A stretch of DNA of 64,000 nt from Annona cherimola. Taxonomy: Eukaryota > Streptophyta > Magnoliopsida > Magnoliales > Annonaceae. The notes under the pieces are model-generated. The model had not been told where the DNA came from. It worked only from the letters and a program-made list of their open reading frames with translations, and did not search any database. A program made the position numbers and the translations under genes. Below are positions 23,395-34,771 of this stretch, in pieces. Positions within the stretch are counted from its first letter, which is position 1; the number at the start of each line of letters is the position of its first letter. Location: positions 7,157,579-7,221,578 of the forward strand of contig CM059975.1 of assembly GCA_030490835.1 (NCBI GenBank), in the 5' to 3' direction.

Positions 23395-23745
23395 GTTGTT
23401 ACAGTGCAGCACCGGAACAGCGGTACATTTGATTAAAAGTGGGCCCCGCACATATTAAAATGCAACGAAACTTTATACAATCATTTATTCATATATCAAT
23501 TTTATAGAAAATGGTTTACATGTTGAAAAAATCATTTTAAAGTTGTTATTTACCTCAAACTATTTTATTACATTGAATTTGTACCATTTTTAGATGAAGC
23601 CCATATACATATCTGATTGGGATGAAAATTGGTATGATAATAGAATATATTATTCTAAATATAATGAGTGAAGTAGATTATAATTTGATAATCATGTGGG
23701 GCCCATTTCAGCGATACTGCACCTGAATATTTCTGTACATATATA
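23395..23745 (+). mobile_element. Palindrome-ended (GTGCAG) MITE, copy E
   Basis: Preceded by an ATATATAT run and followed by another. It starts near TACAGTGCAGCACCGGAAC and contains TGGTTTACATGTTGAAAAAA, ATTTTATTACATTGAATTTG and CTGATTGGGATGAAAATTGG. Closest to copies B and H. Confidence 0.7.
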
Positions 23746-23754
23746 TATATATAT

Positions 23755-24395
23755 ATGATCATATACATATAAATATATCATAAGTTATAGTATATTTGGC
23801 TCAAAATGAGTTCTACGAAGCATATTAATAATTTATATAATCATTTGTATAAATTATACCTTAAAATAGTTTAAATGTTAAAAAAAATAATTTTAAAATT
23901 ATTATTTATATCAAACTATTTTATTATATTAATTTTATACCATTTTAAAATGTGGCTCACACAAATATTCAATTCTTGTGAAAATTAGTATATTAATAAA
24001 ATAAACAAGTATAAATATAATGGGCGAAATAGATTATCATGTTATGATCATGCGGAGCCCATTTTGAGCCAACTATATCGTAAAATATACTAAATTATAT
24101 TCCATATATAGGTTCCGCTTATGTGAAATCCCTCCCCTGTGTAATCTTCTTTATTTTTAATATTTTAATAATTGATGAAAAATTCATTTTATATATTATT
24201 TTTAGCATAATTTATATTATAATAGAAACTCTTTGATTTATTTAGTATCACTATATATAAGTTTCATCTATAAATGTATAAAATTAATATAATAAAATAA
24301 TTTAATATTAAGTATCAAATTTTAACTAGTATTTCAACATCTAAATCATTCAAAATATCATTATTATATGAACAAACAATTTTATAAAGTCTCAT

Positions 24396-24427
<32 letters not shown>

Positions 24428-24605
24428 AATAGATCTAAGCATTTTCTCTAGTTTATCAATGAATAATCTATTTTTAAATAAATGTGACCCATGTACATAT
24501 TTGATTTAATGAAACTTGATAATTAGCTAAATAGATTATGTTAAATACGATAAATGAATTATATATTACATCAATCATGAAGATCTTAAAAATGAAGGGA
24601 TAATA
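23755..24605 (+). mobile_element. Degenerate MITE copies of the same superfamily
   Basis: 23755-24110 retains the core (TTTAAATGTTAAAAAAAATA, ATTTTATTATATTAATTTT, GGCGAAATAGATTATC) but has lost the GC-rich ends by C-to-T-like decay. 24110-24605 corresponds to the AT-rich relatives at 15985-16990. Confidence 0.5.
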
Positions 24606-25440
24606 TGACAGTTAGTCAGTTGTGTAGAAGTGTTGTCGGATGGACTGACAGATGGTGGGTTAGATGGTGGAGCGTTGATCTCATGGGATTGACAGGCAAT
24701 TGGGAAAATGTGATAGATTCAAACATGCATGCAATTATCTTTTTTCTTCATTCTTCTTAGGTTTGTTTTTCAGGTATCTGCAATCGGTGATGGCTTTTTA
24801 TGTTTCAGTGTGATTTCTTAGAATTTAGGTTGTAGTATGAGATTCTGAAACTTCTATAATAGGATTTGGGTTTGTTGATTTTCTAGTTCTTGCGGGCAAC
24901 GGTTTCTTGATTTTAAATCTAAAATTAACAAGAATGACGACCTCCAGGAATCCTGATTTTAGCACCCGTTCCATTCCATATATCATTGAAGGGATCGAGT
25001 GGAAATCGATGGTCATACTCAGCTCATGATCAACGCGGCTGATTATTTCAATGTGACCGGCTAGCTAGAGGTTTCCAACTGCAAAAGCAACACATCAGTA
25101 CCGTTAGCCGTTTCCAAGGCTAGCAAATATTAGTGCCTGGACTCTGCGTAATGCAACGAACAACAAACAAGAATCTGGTCTGACCCATCTACATGGTATA
25201 AAGGTGGATTGCTACTGCACATACGAAGCCTTTTCCAGAGTTCGAAATCATGAAGATGAATGTAATTAATATAGCTCTATTGCTAGAATTAATTTGTCGA
25301 ACTCTCAACTAGGGGTTCAATGAGTTCGGCGGCAATGGCGTAATTTACAAATTTGTTCAATAAAAAGAAAACTAGTTTAAATGGAATAAGAAGAAAATCC
25401 TCATGCCAAGTTCATGAATACAAAAGAGGACAAGTAAAAA
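24606..25440. other. Intergenic DNA between the MITE cluster and copy 3
   Basis: Somewhat less AT-rich than the surroundings. A short - strand ORF at 24825-25016 has no recognisable motif. From about 25360 the sequence joins the conserved 3' flank of the array copies (TTTAAATGGAATAAGAAG, AGTTCATGAA). Confidence 0.4.
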
Positions 25441-25775
25441 ATAACAATTTGTTTAGGAAATATGAACAACCAACATCAAAAGTTCCATACACAACAGAAA
25501 AAGAAATACAAAAATCTGCATAACCAAATCTCAAAGAAGTGAACATCAGAAAAAAAAAAAAAAAGAAGAAGAAGAAGAATTCTCACAGAAGAGATTCAAA
25601 CATACCCAATACTAACACGCTGAAAAAGGAAATTAAAAAAAGCGTACAATAGATCCCTGGACACACCCAAATCATATGCAAATAATCCACTGCTGTCGTG
25701 CTGATGCATTTGCAGGCGACAAAGCAATACGATGAGTGTGCGACGGATGCTGCATGCATGTATGGCAATCACGAT

Positions 25776-26147
25776 CTACTTGGAAGGGGGTGGAGCGACG
25801 AAGGGAATTTTGGGTAAGCCTGGGATAGAAGGGATGTTTGCAATGGAAGGAATGTTTGGGATCGCTGGAATATTGTTAATGGCGGGGATGTTGGGAATAT
25901 TGATTGGGATTGCTGGCAACGGAGGAAGTGCTGTTGGCAACGTTGGCACGGGCAGATTTGGCATAGCAGGCAAGGGAGGCAATGTTGTAGGCAAGGTTGG
26001 TGGTTTTGGCAAGGTGGGGATGGTTGGCAATGGTGGTACTGGCAATGTAGTTTGCAGTAGTTGTCGTGTTGCAAGGCATTTTTCATGGCAAAGGCCCGCG
26101 AAAATGAGCGCCGAGTAGAAGAAGAAGACGCAAGCTTTTGAACCCAT
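25776..26147 (-). CDS. Small secreted proline/isoleucine-rich protein, array copy 3
   Basis: Intronless, 123 aa, starting MGSKACVFFF where most copies have MASK. Signal peptide to about CLA at residue 26, mature start TRQLLQTT. The body equals copy 2 except for a handful of changes (for example IPINIPNIPAINN and the end FVAPPPSK). The low divergence in the mature part compared with the signal peptide suggests constraint or gene conversion. A (GAA)n tract at 25563-25579 lies in the 3' region. Intact and with the shared TATA box. Confidence 0.85.
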   Translation of the reverse strand: MGSKACVFFFYSALIFAGLCHEKCLATRQLLQTTLPVPPLPTIPTLPKPPTLPTTLPPLPAMPNLPVPTLPTALPPLPAIPINIPNIPAINNIPAIPNIPSIANIPSIPGLPKIPFVAPPPSK

Positions 26148-26242
26148 GGTAGCTAGAGGATGATTGAAAGTGGATTGATTCGACTACTAATGATGTGTGA
26201 GACTCAACGAATGAGAGCTGATGAGGAGAAGGTAATGTTGGT

Positions 26243-26256
26243 GGGGAATTTATAGG
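26243..26256 (-). promoter_or_regulatory. TATA box of array copy 3
   Basis: On the - strand CCTATAAATTCCCC, then CACCAACATTACCTTC and CTCATCAG, about 95 bp upstream of the start codon. Confidence 0.65.
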
Positions 26257-26689
26257 CAAGAGATTGGCGGACGATGTTATGTTTGGATGAGAAAATAGAT
26301 GGGATTGGTCTGATTTTTTTGACATCGATCTGTTCATAAGCAGTATTTCTGGGTAGTTTTTTTTTCTTTGTTAGTTCACCTTCTCTCCTATCTAATTTGA
26401 CGAGGAAGAATGTCAAACAAATGTTTAGATTTGGAGGTTGCGTGAAAACAGCACAAAGATCTAAGTCCTTAATTAATGGAATTATCGTTATGTATTAATT
26501 AATTAAACATATATATTGGACTGTGCTTGGTTTAGCCAGTTTGTTGGAACTTTTGTTAAGGCAGAAGGAATTATTATTAAAAAAAAGTCAAGAAAAGTGA
26601 AAATCGATTGAAATTTTTTTTGAAAATAAGAAAATTGTTTTTCACTTGTTACCATGTCACTTTTTATAAGTCAATATAGCTGTCTGCTG

Positions 26690-27720
26690 GAAAACGTGAT
26701 TTGAGTTGATATAGATCATAGTGGAAGCACACACAATAAAAAAAGATAACATAAATAGTAGCAAAATCATATGCAAAAAGACAATAAAATTTACATAAAA
26801 AATCCTTCAACTTAGAAGGGAAAAACTACAAAGAGATAGTCAACAATTTATTATGATAAATAAGTTACAAAGATACGCAAATGAATGTCTTACACATATT
26901 TTTTGGATGTCTCACACACACCCAAAATAGGAACACTCTGATAACCCCTCTCTCAAGCCCTAACAAGACACCTGTAACGGTTCAACTGAATCTCTAACAG
27001 TCCAATAAGTACTTGTGTAACACCATATGCAATTTCAGTCTCACACGACTACAATATGCAGGATATGTAATTCCAAACTCACTCGATTAAATTACACAGA
27101 ATACAAGATACACCTAACACTATCCTTATTTTTTACTGATTAAGATTTACTTGCACTCACTCTCTAATTAAAGAAGTAAAATCATTCCTAAACAAAGGTA
27201 GCAACTTACCTTTTGACACCACTCTAATTAATCACTTAGATCTATGAAAAGTTTTTCTCTCTTACTTTTTCTTTATTAGTGATATAATATTGCATTTCAT
27301 CTTGACTTATATTACAAATCTAACTTAAGAGAATCCTTTACATCTTTTTATCTCATTTTATACTACAAATTATGCCCAAATAAGTAATAAGGGATGATAC
27401 CAATTGCTCCTCACCCGAGAGACAATAGCTACCATTACTGAGCCATAGTGCTACTACGAACCAGGCTAACGCCTGGTTGGCTTTCCACCCTTGCTTTTAG
27501 TTTGATGATCAATTTAGACAAAACCTTTGGCTGGCAACATGTATTTATGGATACCGCTTGCAAAGTAAGTTGTAATTGACTTAAACCCAACCTAGCCACT
27601 TCTTAGCCCAACTTAACCCATTTTCTAACAATTCACAACCAACTCTCAATCCACCACACATTTTCTCATAGCTCAATCCAATGCGAATTTTCCTATCCCT
27701 ATTCAACTCAACTTGTAAAA
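26690..27720 (-). mobile_element. Possible solo LTR, degraded
   Basis: The block TTTACATAAAAAATCCTTCA followed by ACTTAGAAGGGAAAAACTAC resembles the antisense R-U5 part of plant LTRs, and the far side (- strand AATGGGTTAAGTTGGGC) resembles a U3. No matching second copy and no retroelement coding sequence are in the window, and TG..CA borders were not found. Treat as a hypothesis. Confidence 0.25.
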
Positions 27721-28129
27721 ACCGATTGCCAACTAGTGCATGAACGGTTGGTAAATGGCATCATTTGCTGATGCACGAATGTAAAGTCAAATTCTCGGGA
27801 CGCTGTTTAGTGGGAGAATTGTATCTCTCCATTTAGATAGGAGCAATGTGTTTCTCCAAAAAATAGAATAGAGCAATTGGTCTTCCTTGACAAATAAATG
27901 AGAGTTTGATGTCTCCTTTTGAAAATTTATTAAAATATCTCAGAGTTTGAATGAAATAAACATTGAGATAGTTATAAATATATACCAATTAAAAAACTTG
28001 TGAAAACCAGCCGGGCTGAGAAACAGGCTGAAGACAATTAAGGAACGATTGTCCGAGTGTATTCAAAGGTCATGTACGTTGCTAATGACGTGAGAGAGAG
28101 AGAGAGAGTGTGTGTGAATGAATGAGACA
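27721..28129. other. Intergenic DNA, nothing recognised
   Basis: No ORF, RNA gene or transposon end seen. A (GA)n/(GT)n microsatellite lies at 28091-28115. Confidence 0.4.
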
Positions 28130-28395
28130 AAGTCAAGATTATTTTAGTGGTTTGGACAAGAAAATATAGAGGAGGTTGGTGTGGTTGGTTGGTTTTAAAT
28201 CTGTTGGTAATTAGTGATAATTCAAAGTCTTATCTTTGTTATCTATATATTAATTCGTTTGTAGTTCACCTTCTTACCCGAAAAAGAGTATTAATCTTTG
28301 AATTCCCATCGACTTTGACGACAACGAGTATATATTAATGCTTGGATTTTGGAAGTAGCTTAGACAAGGGAACAACATAAACACGTACGCTAGCA
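28130..28395 (-). other. Orphan upstream block of a lost array copy
   Basis: Contains GGTTGGTGTGGTTGGTTGG, AATTAGTGATAATTCAAAGT, GTAGTTCACCTTCT and a TTTGACGACAACGAGTATAT segment, matching in order the upstream regions of copy 4 (32020-32160) and copy 5 (35290-35420). There is no TATA/leader/coding sequence at the expected lower coordinates. Confidence 0.5.
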
Positions 28396-28519
28396 TCCTT
28401 ATTCATTTGGACATGATCATCATATATATTAGATGACGGTTGTAGTAATGACCAGGTGCGTTGCCCAAGTCAAGAAAACCCATTTTTTTTTCTTATTAAA
28501 AACAGGGAGAGGGCCAATC

Positions 28520-28650
28520 AAAAAAAAAAAAAAACACACACACACACACAAACACAGGTAGAGGGGAGGAGAAACATTCTCCTAGCAGTGATTCGAACCT
28601 GGGTGGCTAGCATGAAATCCAGCATGTGTTTCTACTGAGCTACGCCTAGG
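28520..28650 (-). mobile_element. tRNA-derived SINE with T-rich/TG tail
   Basis: On the - strand CCTAGGCGTAGCTCAGTAGA (A box) is followed 38 bp later by CAGGTTCGAATCACTG (B box), then a short body and a (TG)n-T15 tail. The cloverleaf does not close, so this is a SINE head rather than a tRNA gene. Confidence 0.6.
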
Positions 28651-29016
28651 AATACAATAAAATCCCTGATTAATTGCAACCTTTTTAACTTGTATCCAAA
28701 TACTCAAAATATTTAGATATAAACCTCTCTTGTTAGTTGAGAAAGATAGAAGCGTCTCTTTAAAAATTTAAAAAAGATGCAAGGTTATTTTAGTCTTTTT
28801 GACATCATTTCAATATTTCAACTCTAGCTGCATCAAATATGACTTATTAATTTAAGTCATTTTATTGAAGTTGTATCTAATATTATTTGCTTATTTAACA
28901 TCAACTACTCAACAGACATCAACTAAAAAACTACACCAAATCAAATAGACCCTCAATCAACATGATAAAAGTAAAAATAAAAGATAGTAAAAATTCTTAA
29001 AAACTAGGCTTATGAG

Positions 29017-29577
29017 TAGGGGTGTTAACAGATCGGGTTGAACAAGTTTGAGCCTAATCCTAATTTTAACCTATTTAAAATATCTTAACCCTAATTCGTT
29101 TTTTAATCTATTTACAACTCATTTAATAAACGGGTTGCTGAGTTGATAACGGGTTGTATAGCAAATAACTTGAAAGCCTAAACTCTAGTAGATGATGATC
29201 TTACAGGGAAAGATGAAAGAGTATTTTCGGTGTAGGAGAAATAGAAATAGGGCAGCAGTAGAAAAATAAAAATTAGATGACTTGATGAAGACTTAGAGAT
29301 GAAAAATAACCAAGGGTTTACATATATATATATATATAACTTTAATGAGTTAAGCGAGTTAAATAGGTTGAACAAATTAAATGGATTGAACAGGTTATAT
29401 GGGTTACTAAACGGGTTGACGAGTTATAAAATCTCAATCCTAATCCATTTATTTAATTAAATGGTTAAACGAGTTGGCTGATCATAACTCATTTATTCAA
29501 AAATCTCAACTCAAATCCATTTATAAACGGGTTGGACAAGCAGGTTGATGAGTTGATTATGATTATTAACACCCCTA
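29017..29577. mobile_element. hAT-like MITE with TAGGGGTGTTAA ends, copy 2
   Basis: Ends TAGGGGTGTTAACAG and TTAACACCCCTA; flanks CTTATGAG and CTTATGAC (7 of 8). The paralogous empty site at about 21508 reads TTCATGACTGC, supporting the insertion. The interior is a reverse-complement relative of the element at 12782. Confidence 0.75.
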
Positions 29578-29804
29578 CTTATGACTCGGCTTGGCCAACA
29601 ATATTTCAAAAAGGAACGGGCCCGTAAGGCCCACTAGAAATATAAAATACACGCCAGTCCGTCTCACAGGTTCATGGGCTTGTCAACATAGCCCAGAGAA
29701 GCGAGTAAGGGTTTCGGGGCATAGCAAAGCACTGATAGGATCCGTAGACCCAAAGCATTGGGCCCAGCTTCTTCTCATGCAGCATAAGTGAATAACCGAT
29801 CCCC

Positions 29805-30070
29805 GTTACATGCACTCGGGTGCATTTAGCAAATATCTATTTTTTAAATTTTTTTAAATTTTTTATAAAATTATTAATTTAAGTATATTTAACATCTGTA
29901 TTAATTTTTACTATTTTTGGATATTTTCAAATATTTTTTGGTTTTAAAAAATTTAAAAATCTAAGAATATCAAAATGGTAAAAATTAATACAGATATTAA
30001 ATACATTTAGATTAATAATTTTATGAAAAGTTTAAAAATTGGGTTAAATGCACCCGAGTGTACCGAGTCT
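29805..30070. mobile_element. Foldback element family A, shortened copy
   Basis: Tips CATGCACTCGGGTGCATTTA and TAAATGCACCCGAGTG are inverted, and the arms share TTAATTTAAGTATATTTAAC with the others. The loop region is shorter than in the copies at 21700 and 35577. Confidence 0.65.
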
Positions 30071-30179
30071 AAATGCACGGTTTAAACAAATACAAAAAAA
30101 CCAAATATGCTTTCAAGGAATTAAAAAAGGACTTCTCTTATATTATTTGAAAATAAATCATAGTTAACCCGATTCAATT

Positions 30180-30417
30180 AAGGGTGTATTTGGTCAAATG
30201 CAAAAAAAAAGTAAGGCAAATTTTGAAAAAATGGAAGACCAATGTGATGATATAATAGGATAATCGAGATAATGATTATGAATAAAGAAAACAAAAAAAA
30301 AATAGATAGAATTGTTATATAAAAAATACGAAAAAAGTAATTTGAATGTAAATAGAAAAGTAAAGAAGTTAAATAGTTAAAATATAAAATAATATCAAAA
30401 TTTGTAAAGGAAGGGAC

Positions 30418-30448
<31 letters not shown>

Positions 30449-30475
30449 ACGTCTTACGAAACACATTCTAAGATT
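30180..30475. mobile_element. GTGTTTGG-family MITE with long T tract
   Basis: Ends AAGGGTGTATTTGGTCAAA and TACGAAACACATTC, with the family's middle (GATGATATAATAGGATAAT, AATAAAG). A 28-bp T run at 30421-30448 lies inside the right end. Confidence 0.45.
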
Positions 30476-31310
30476 CATTTTCCACTCGATTCCTAATCTA
30501 ACCGACTTTAAAGTAGTAACCAGCAGCCTTGAAAACGTCCAACCTTCTATACTATGGTATATAAGTTGCTAACTGCGTAATCTAAATTAATAATACAAAA
30601 TAAATGAAAAAACCATAGATAATTCGGCATAAATAAACAAATTAAAATTTTGCCCATTTATTCAAAATTACGCATTCATCAAAGAATTCTCACGGATAAA
30701 TAAATAAATAAGAAAATTGCCTCCTGTTATGAATAAAACTTTGAACACCCTGCATATTTACTAAATTTCGATTAGATCTATAAAATATATTTCATTAATG
30801 AATAATGCTTAAAAATCTGAACGAGTGCTGCAGCAAAATCAACATTTTGCAGCATTCATGGTTTTGGAGATTAATATTTTTTGTTTCAAAGATACTAATT
30901 TAACAATACTTACATTGACTACATTAGCTAAATCATTCTACATGAGAAAGAATTGCTGAATGCTAAAAATAAATTAGGATTTTGTTTATTCATTTATTTT
31001 AAGCACGTGCGGATGATACGTACTTCGATGAGCTGCTTATGCGCGCAAACATTACTCTAACATTGGTCCAGAATCATGTGAATAAACTGCAGATTGGGGA
31101 TGCTAATGATTTCTTTCTTTCTTTCTTTCTTTCTTTTTAGCGGAGGATGCTGATGCTTTCGGTGCTTTTATTTTGTGCAGTTTACGATCGATGCATGGAG
31201 CAGGTGAGTGGAGTTCAAATGGCATAGGAATAAGAACTTCAAGAGAAGTCCATGAAATACATTAGGCCAAAAGGAAATAGCAATATATTTAATAAATATA
31301 TGGCATAACC
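30476..31310 (-). other. 3' flank of array copy 4
   Basis: Non-coding. Carries the blocks shared with 22040-23215 and an uninterrupted TTTC microsatellite at 31111-31136. The last part, GTCCATGAAATACATTAGG onward, is the shared region downstream of the array genes. Confidence 0.5.
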
Positions 31311-31527
31311 CATATCAAAAGTCCCATACACCGCCAAGGGGGGAAAAAAGATGCAAATACAAAAAGTCTACATAACCAGGGCTCACAAAACCGATACTAA
31401 AACAACCACACTTTAAAATGACACATGATACATGCCATAGAAATGATCCACTGCTGCCATAGATAGGTGACAAAAGCAAAACAAGGACTTTGCTATGAGA
31501 CTGCATGTATGGCAATCAGGATATCTA

Positions 31528-31866
31528 CTAAGATGGGGGTGGAGCAAGGAAGGGAATTTTGGGTAAGCCAGGGATAGGAGGGATATTTGCGATGGAAGGA
31601 ATAGTTGGGATTGCTGGAATATTGGTTGGGATAGCTGGCAATGGTGGCAGTGCTGTTGGCAGTGTTGGGACGGGTAGATTCGGCACTGCAGAGATGGGAG
31701 GCAATGTCGTGGGCAACGTTGGTGGTTTAGGCAAGTTGGGGATGGTGGGTAATGGTGGTACTGGCAATGTAGTTTGCAGGAGATTTCGTGAGGCAAGGCA
31801 TTTTTCATGGCAAAGCACCACGAAAATGAGAGCGCAGTAGAAGAATAAGCAAGTTTTTGAAGCCAT
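31528..31866 (-). CDS. Small secreted proline/isoleucine-rich protein, array copy 4
   Basis: Intronless, 112 aa when started at the Met of MASKTCLFFY (31866), which aligns with the other copies; the frame is open upstream to 32010, but that part lies beyond the TATA box. Signal peptide through CLA, mature start SRNLLQTT. The segment corresponding to NIPSINNIP of copy 1 is deleted in frame, and the protein ends FLAPPPS without the final Lys. All length changes are multiples of three, which argues for a coding gene. Confidence 0.85.
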   Translation of the reverse strand: MASKTCLFFYCALIFVVLCHEKCLASRNLLQTTLPVPPLPTIPNLPKPPTLPTTLPPISAVPNLPVPTLPTALPPLPAIPTNIPAIPTIPSIANIPPIPGLPKIPFLAPPPS

Positions 31867-31953
31867 GGCTGATGAGAAGAGGTTACTAGTTGTCGGTCGA
31901 GGTGATAGAGAGACTGAGTGAAAGGGATTTGATGAGGAGAAGCTAATGCTTGT

Positions 31954-31967
31954 GGGGATTTTATAGG
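31954..31967 (-). promoter_or_regulatory. TATA box of array copy 4
   Basis: On the - strand CCTATAAAATCCCC, then CACAAGCATTAGCTTCTCCT and CATCAAATCCC, about 90 bp upstream of the start codon. Confidence 0.65.
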
Positions 31968-32249
31968 CAATTAAGAGGCTAGTCGTAGAAAGTTGTGTTT
32001 GAAATATCATGAGAAAATAGAAAAGGTTGGCGTGGTTGGTTTTAACTCCTTTGAAATTAATTAGTGATAATTCAAAGTATGATTATTGCTATGCATTCGT
32101 CGTTAGTTCACCTTCTCTCTCTATCTAATTTGACCAGAAGAAATATACATGTCAAACAAATGTTTATTTTTCTCCGAATTTAAGAGAAGGAAAGTAGGAA
32201 ACAAAAACACGCTACAATCTCTATTGGGAAATTATCTTTAAATATGAAA

Positions 32250-32400
32250 CATGCATTTTGCAAACGTTGAAATTTGCGGGGCCCATTTTTGCAAAATGGA
32301 AAAACACACATTTTGTAAAATGAAATTAGTATACATTTTGCAAAATGGCAAAACACCCTGACAATGTATGTTTTGCCAAAAATTACTAAAATATCATTGT
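32250..32400. repeat. Recurring ATTTTGCAAAAT-type motif
   Basis: GCATTTTGCAAA, TTTTTGCAAAATGG, ACATTTTGTAAAATG and ACATTTTGCAAAATGG follow one another within 100 bp. No known function assigned. Confidence 0.4.
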
Positions 32401-32439
32401 TTTTTAAAATCCACGTCGCACTTAGGCATTCCCCTTTGG

Positions 32440-32715
32440 CAAAGGGTTGTAATCATATATACCTAGGCGTACTTAACTTCGGTGCACCTAGGCGCAAATG
32501 CCTTTTTTATTTTTTCGAAAGTTTTTCACACAATTGTTAATCTAAATATTTTTAACATATGTATCAATTTTTACCATTTTCAAACTTTTTAAATATTTAT
32601 TTTGATTTTTAAAAATCAGCCGTATTTTAATAATTTTATAATTTATAATACACAAAATCATACTGATCCCGATTCTGTGCACTTAAGTGTATAACCTATT
32701 TTTCTATTTTTTTTT
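32440..32715. mobile_element. Foldback element family A, diverged copy
   Basis: GTTAATCTAAATATTTTTAAC, ATTTTGATTTTTAAAAATCAG and CTGATCCCGATTCTGTGCAC are family segments. The right arm seems replaced by the start of another partial copy. Confidence 0.4.
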
Positions 32716-33427
32716 CTTTTCATAGAACTCAACGTACCAAGTTTAATTGTCATTTTTTGTTTTTTTATAAAACTACTAATATAGAGGTATTTTAGTTTCA
32801 AATTAAATGATCTCAGATATAAATGAATTTACTTCACTCTTACATAAAAATATTTTAACATATAAAAAGTTGATTCTCACATTCCTTCAAGTTTCATGCA
32901 TGAGACTGCATAATATCCTCCCTTTATATTCACCCCTTCCACAAACGATCATTAGCAAATTAATTAGCGGTTTTCCTCTAAACGACATTCAATTTCCTGA
33001 AGTGATTTGCACATTTTAGAATTAACTATTATAAGGGTCTTGTTTTGGTGAAACATTTCGTGAGAGTCTTATTTTAATGATGAAATTAAAATTCCACTAG
33101 TTACATTAACTATTGTTATAATATTAAAATCATTTTGATTTATAAAAATCTTAGATGGTTATGTCTACTTAAATCATTTTAATTAATAAGAGTCGTAGAC
33201 CGGTTATGCCTACTTAAATATATATAATTATGTATATATTATGAAAAATATTTTAGATTCATTTATATATGCATTAGAATATTATAGTAATTTATAAAAT
33301 CATTCACTCACATTGGAGGAATGTTTTATACAGTTTAGATATTGAATCAAAATATTCTAAATTAACGTATTCAAAATATTCAAATTGATATACAAATTAA
33401 AATTTTTGTTACAATTTCACTAGATAT
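32716..33427. other. AT-rich intergenic DNA
   Basis: One + strand ORF of 70 codons at 32807-33019 has no recognisable motif. No other feature seen. Confidence 0.4.
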
Positions 33428-33700
33428 CACTATAAGAAAACAAAATTTTAGGGAGGGAAAAATTTGTTACTATATTTATTAATTAATATTTTAGTGTCAG
33501 TATAATCAATTCACTATAAATCTATCGCAAAATTCATTAGTAATGCTAATTTGACAATTTTGTCAAAAAAGTTGCTTTTTGTAACATCCGTTATAATATT
33601 ATCGATAAAAGTTAATTTTTAGCCACAATAATTATTTATGTCACTAAAAAGATCTTTTTTAAAAAATTAAGCGTCATTAAAAATGCATCACAAAATGTTA
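33428..33700. mobile_element. Possible CACTA transposon end
   Basis: CACTATAAGAAAACAAA is close to the CACTACAAGAAAA terminus of plant CACTA elements, and is followed by repeated TTAGTGxCA / GTCACTAAAA subterminal-like motifs. The opposite end was not found, so this would be a fragment. Confidence 0.35.
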
Positions 33701-34240
33701 ATTCCGTACTGATGTATATAAGACCCCATGCACATAATGGAATCGTACAAACTAAATAAATAATTCTAAATCTAATACACAAGTGGATTCCGTATCATCA
33801 TGTATAGGTTAAGGTGGGCCAAAACAGCAAACTAATTAGGGAAACCGTCTTGTGGAATCCGGTTTCAATAATTAACTGCGGGATAAAATATTTCAAATCA
33901 TACAGGTCTAACGTAATTATATATCCAAATCTTTCTAAACTAATAATACATTTAAGAATTTATGGATGCTGATGTTTTGGGATGTTTGTTAATTTGTTTA
34001 TTTATTTAAGCAAGGACGTTATATATGCTTATTACAGGCTACGTTCTTTCGAACACAAACATTACTCTGGCAATTGTTCAAGGCCATGTGAATAATTTGA
34101 TTGTGGACGGTTAGCTCAGTGCTTTGATTTTGTAAAAATTCCGAGAGCGTGTTAGTTAACTAGGCGACTTTTTTTTTTTTTTTTGAGTGTTTAGTTCAAA
34201 TGGAATGGGAATAAAAGTTGATGTTATTAAATCCATGGTA
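33701..34240. other. 3' flank of array copy 5
   Basis: AT-rich. From about 33985 it matches the 3' flanks at 22980 and 31000 (ACAAACATTACTCTGGCAAT). No gene. Confidence 0.4.
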
Positions 34241-34242
34241 TC

Positions 34243-34375
34243 TGGGGGCATAACTCGGTTGAACACACCCTAGCTAAAAGTGCCAGGTGGTCCAAGTCCT
34301 GTAAAGGGAGCTTTTGTCTTCCATTTCAATAGTGGGATCTCCTGCATGTAATCGTTGGTGAAGATCTGCTGTGTT
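34243..34375 (+). mobile_element. tRNA-derived SINE fragment
   Basis: GGGGGCATAACTCGGTTGAAC (split here as GGGGGCATAACTCGG plus TTGAAC) acts as an A box and GTGGTCCAAGTCCTG as a B box, 37 bp apart, followed by a body without poly(A). Target duplications were not found. Confidence 0.45.
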
Positions 34376-34771
34376 AAATTAGAAATATATATTTTCGGAT
34401 GATTGAGTTGTAAATATATAGTTTTCAACATATAATTATTTAAAAAATTACATCTATGGAATACATCAGATAAAAAACTAAAATAAGAATGTATTTAGGA
34501 AATATGGTCAATTATCCCAACACCACAAGTCCCATACATAATGACCATGAACAAAATAAAAACACAAAAAATCAACAGAACCAAATCTCACGAAAGATAT
34601 ACTGACATCGAATTAATACAACCATCTTAAAAAGAAATGCAAGAGCATACAATCCTAGCACACACAAATATCTCAAACAAATGATCCACTGCGTACTGTC
34701 ACGCATGTGTAGGTGACAAAACAATACAATGAATCCGCTATAGATGCTGCAATCATCGTAGCAATCACCAT

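Noticed and set aside
28590..28650. tRNA gene on the - strand
   Set aside because: A and B boxes are present, but acceptor stem and anticodon arm do not pair; it is the head of a SINE.
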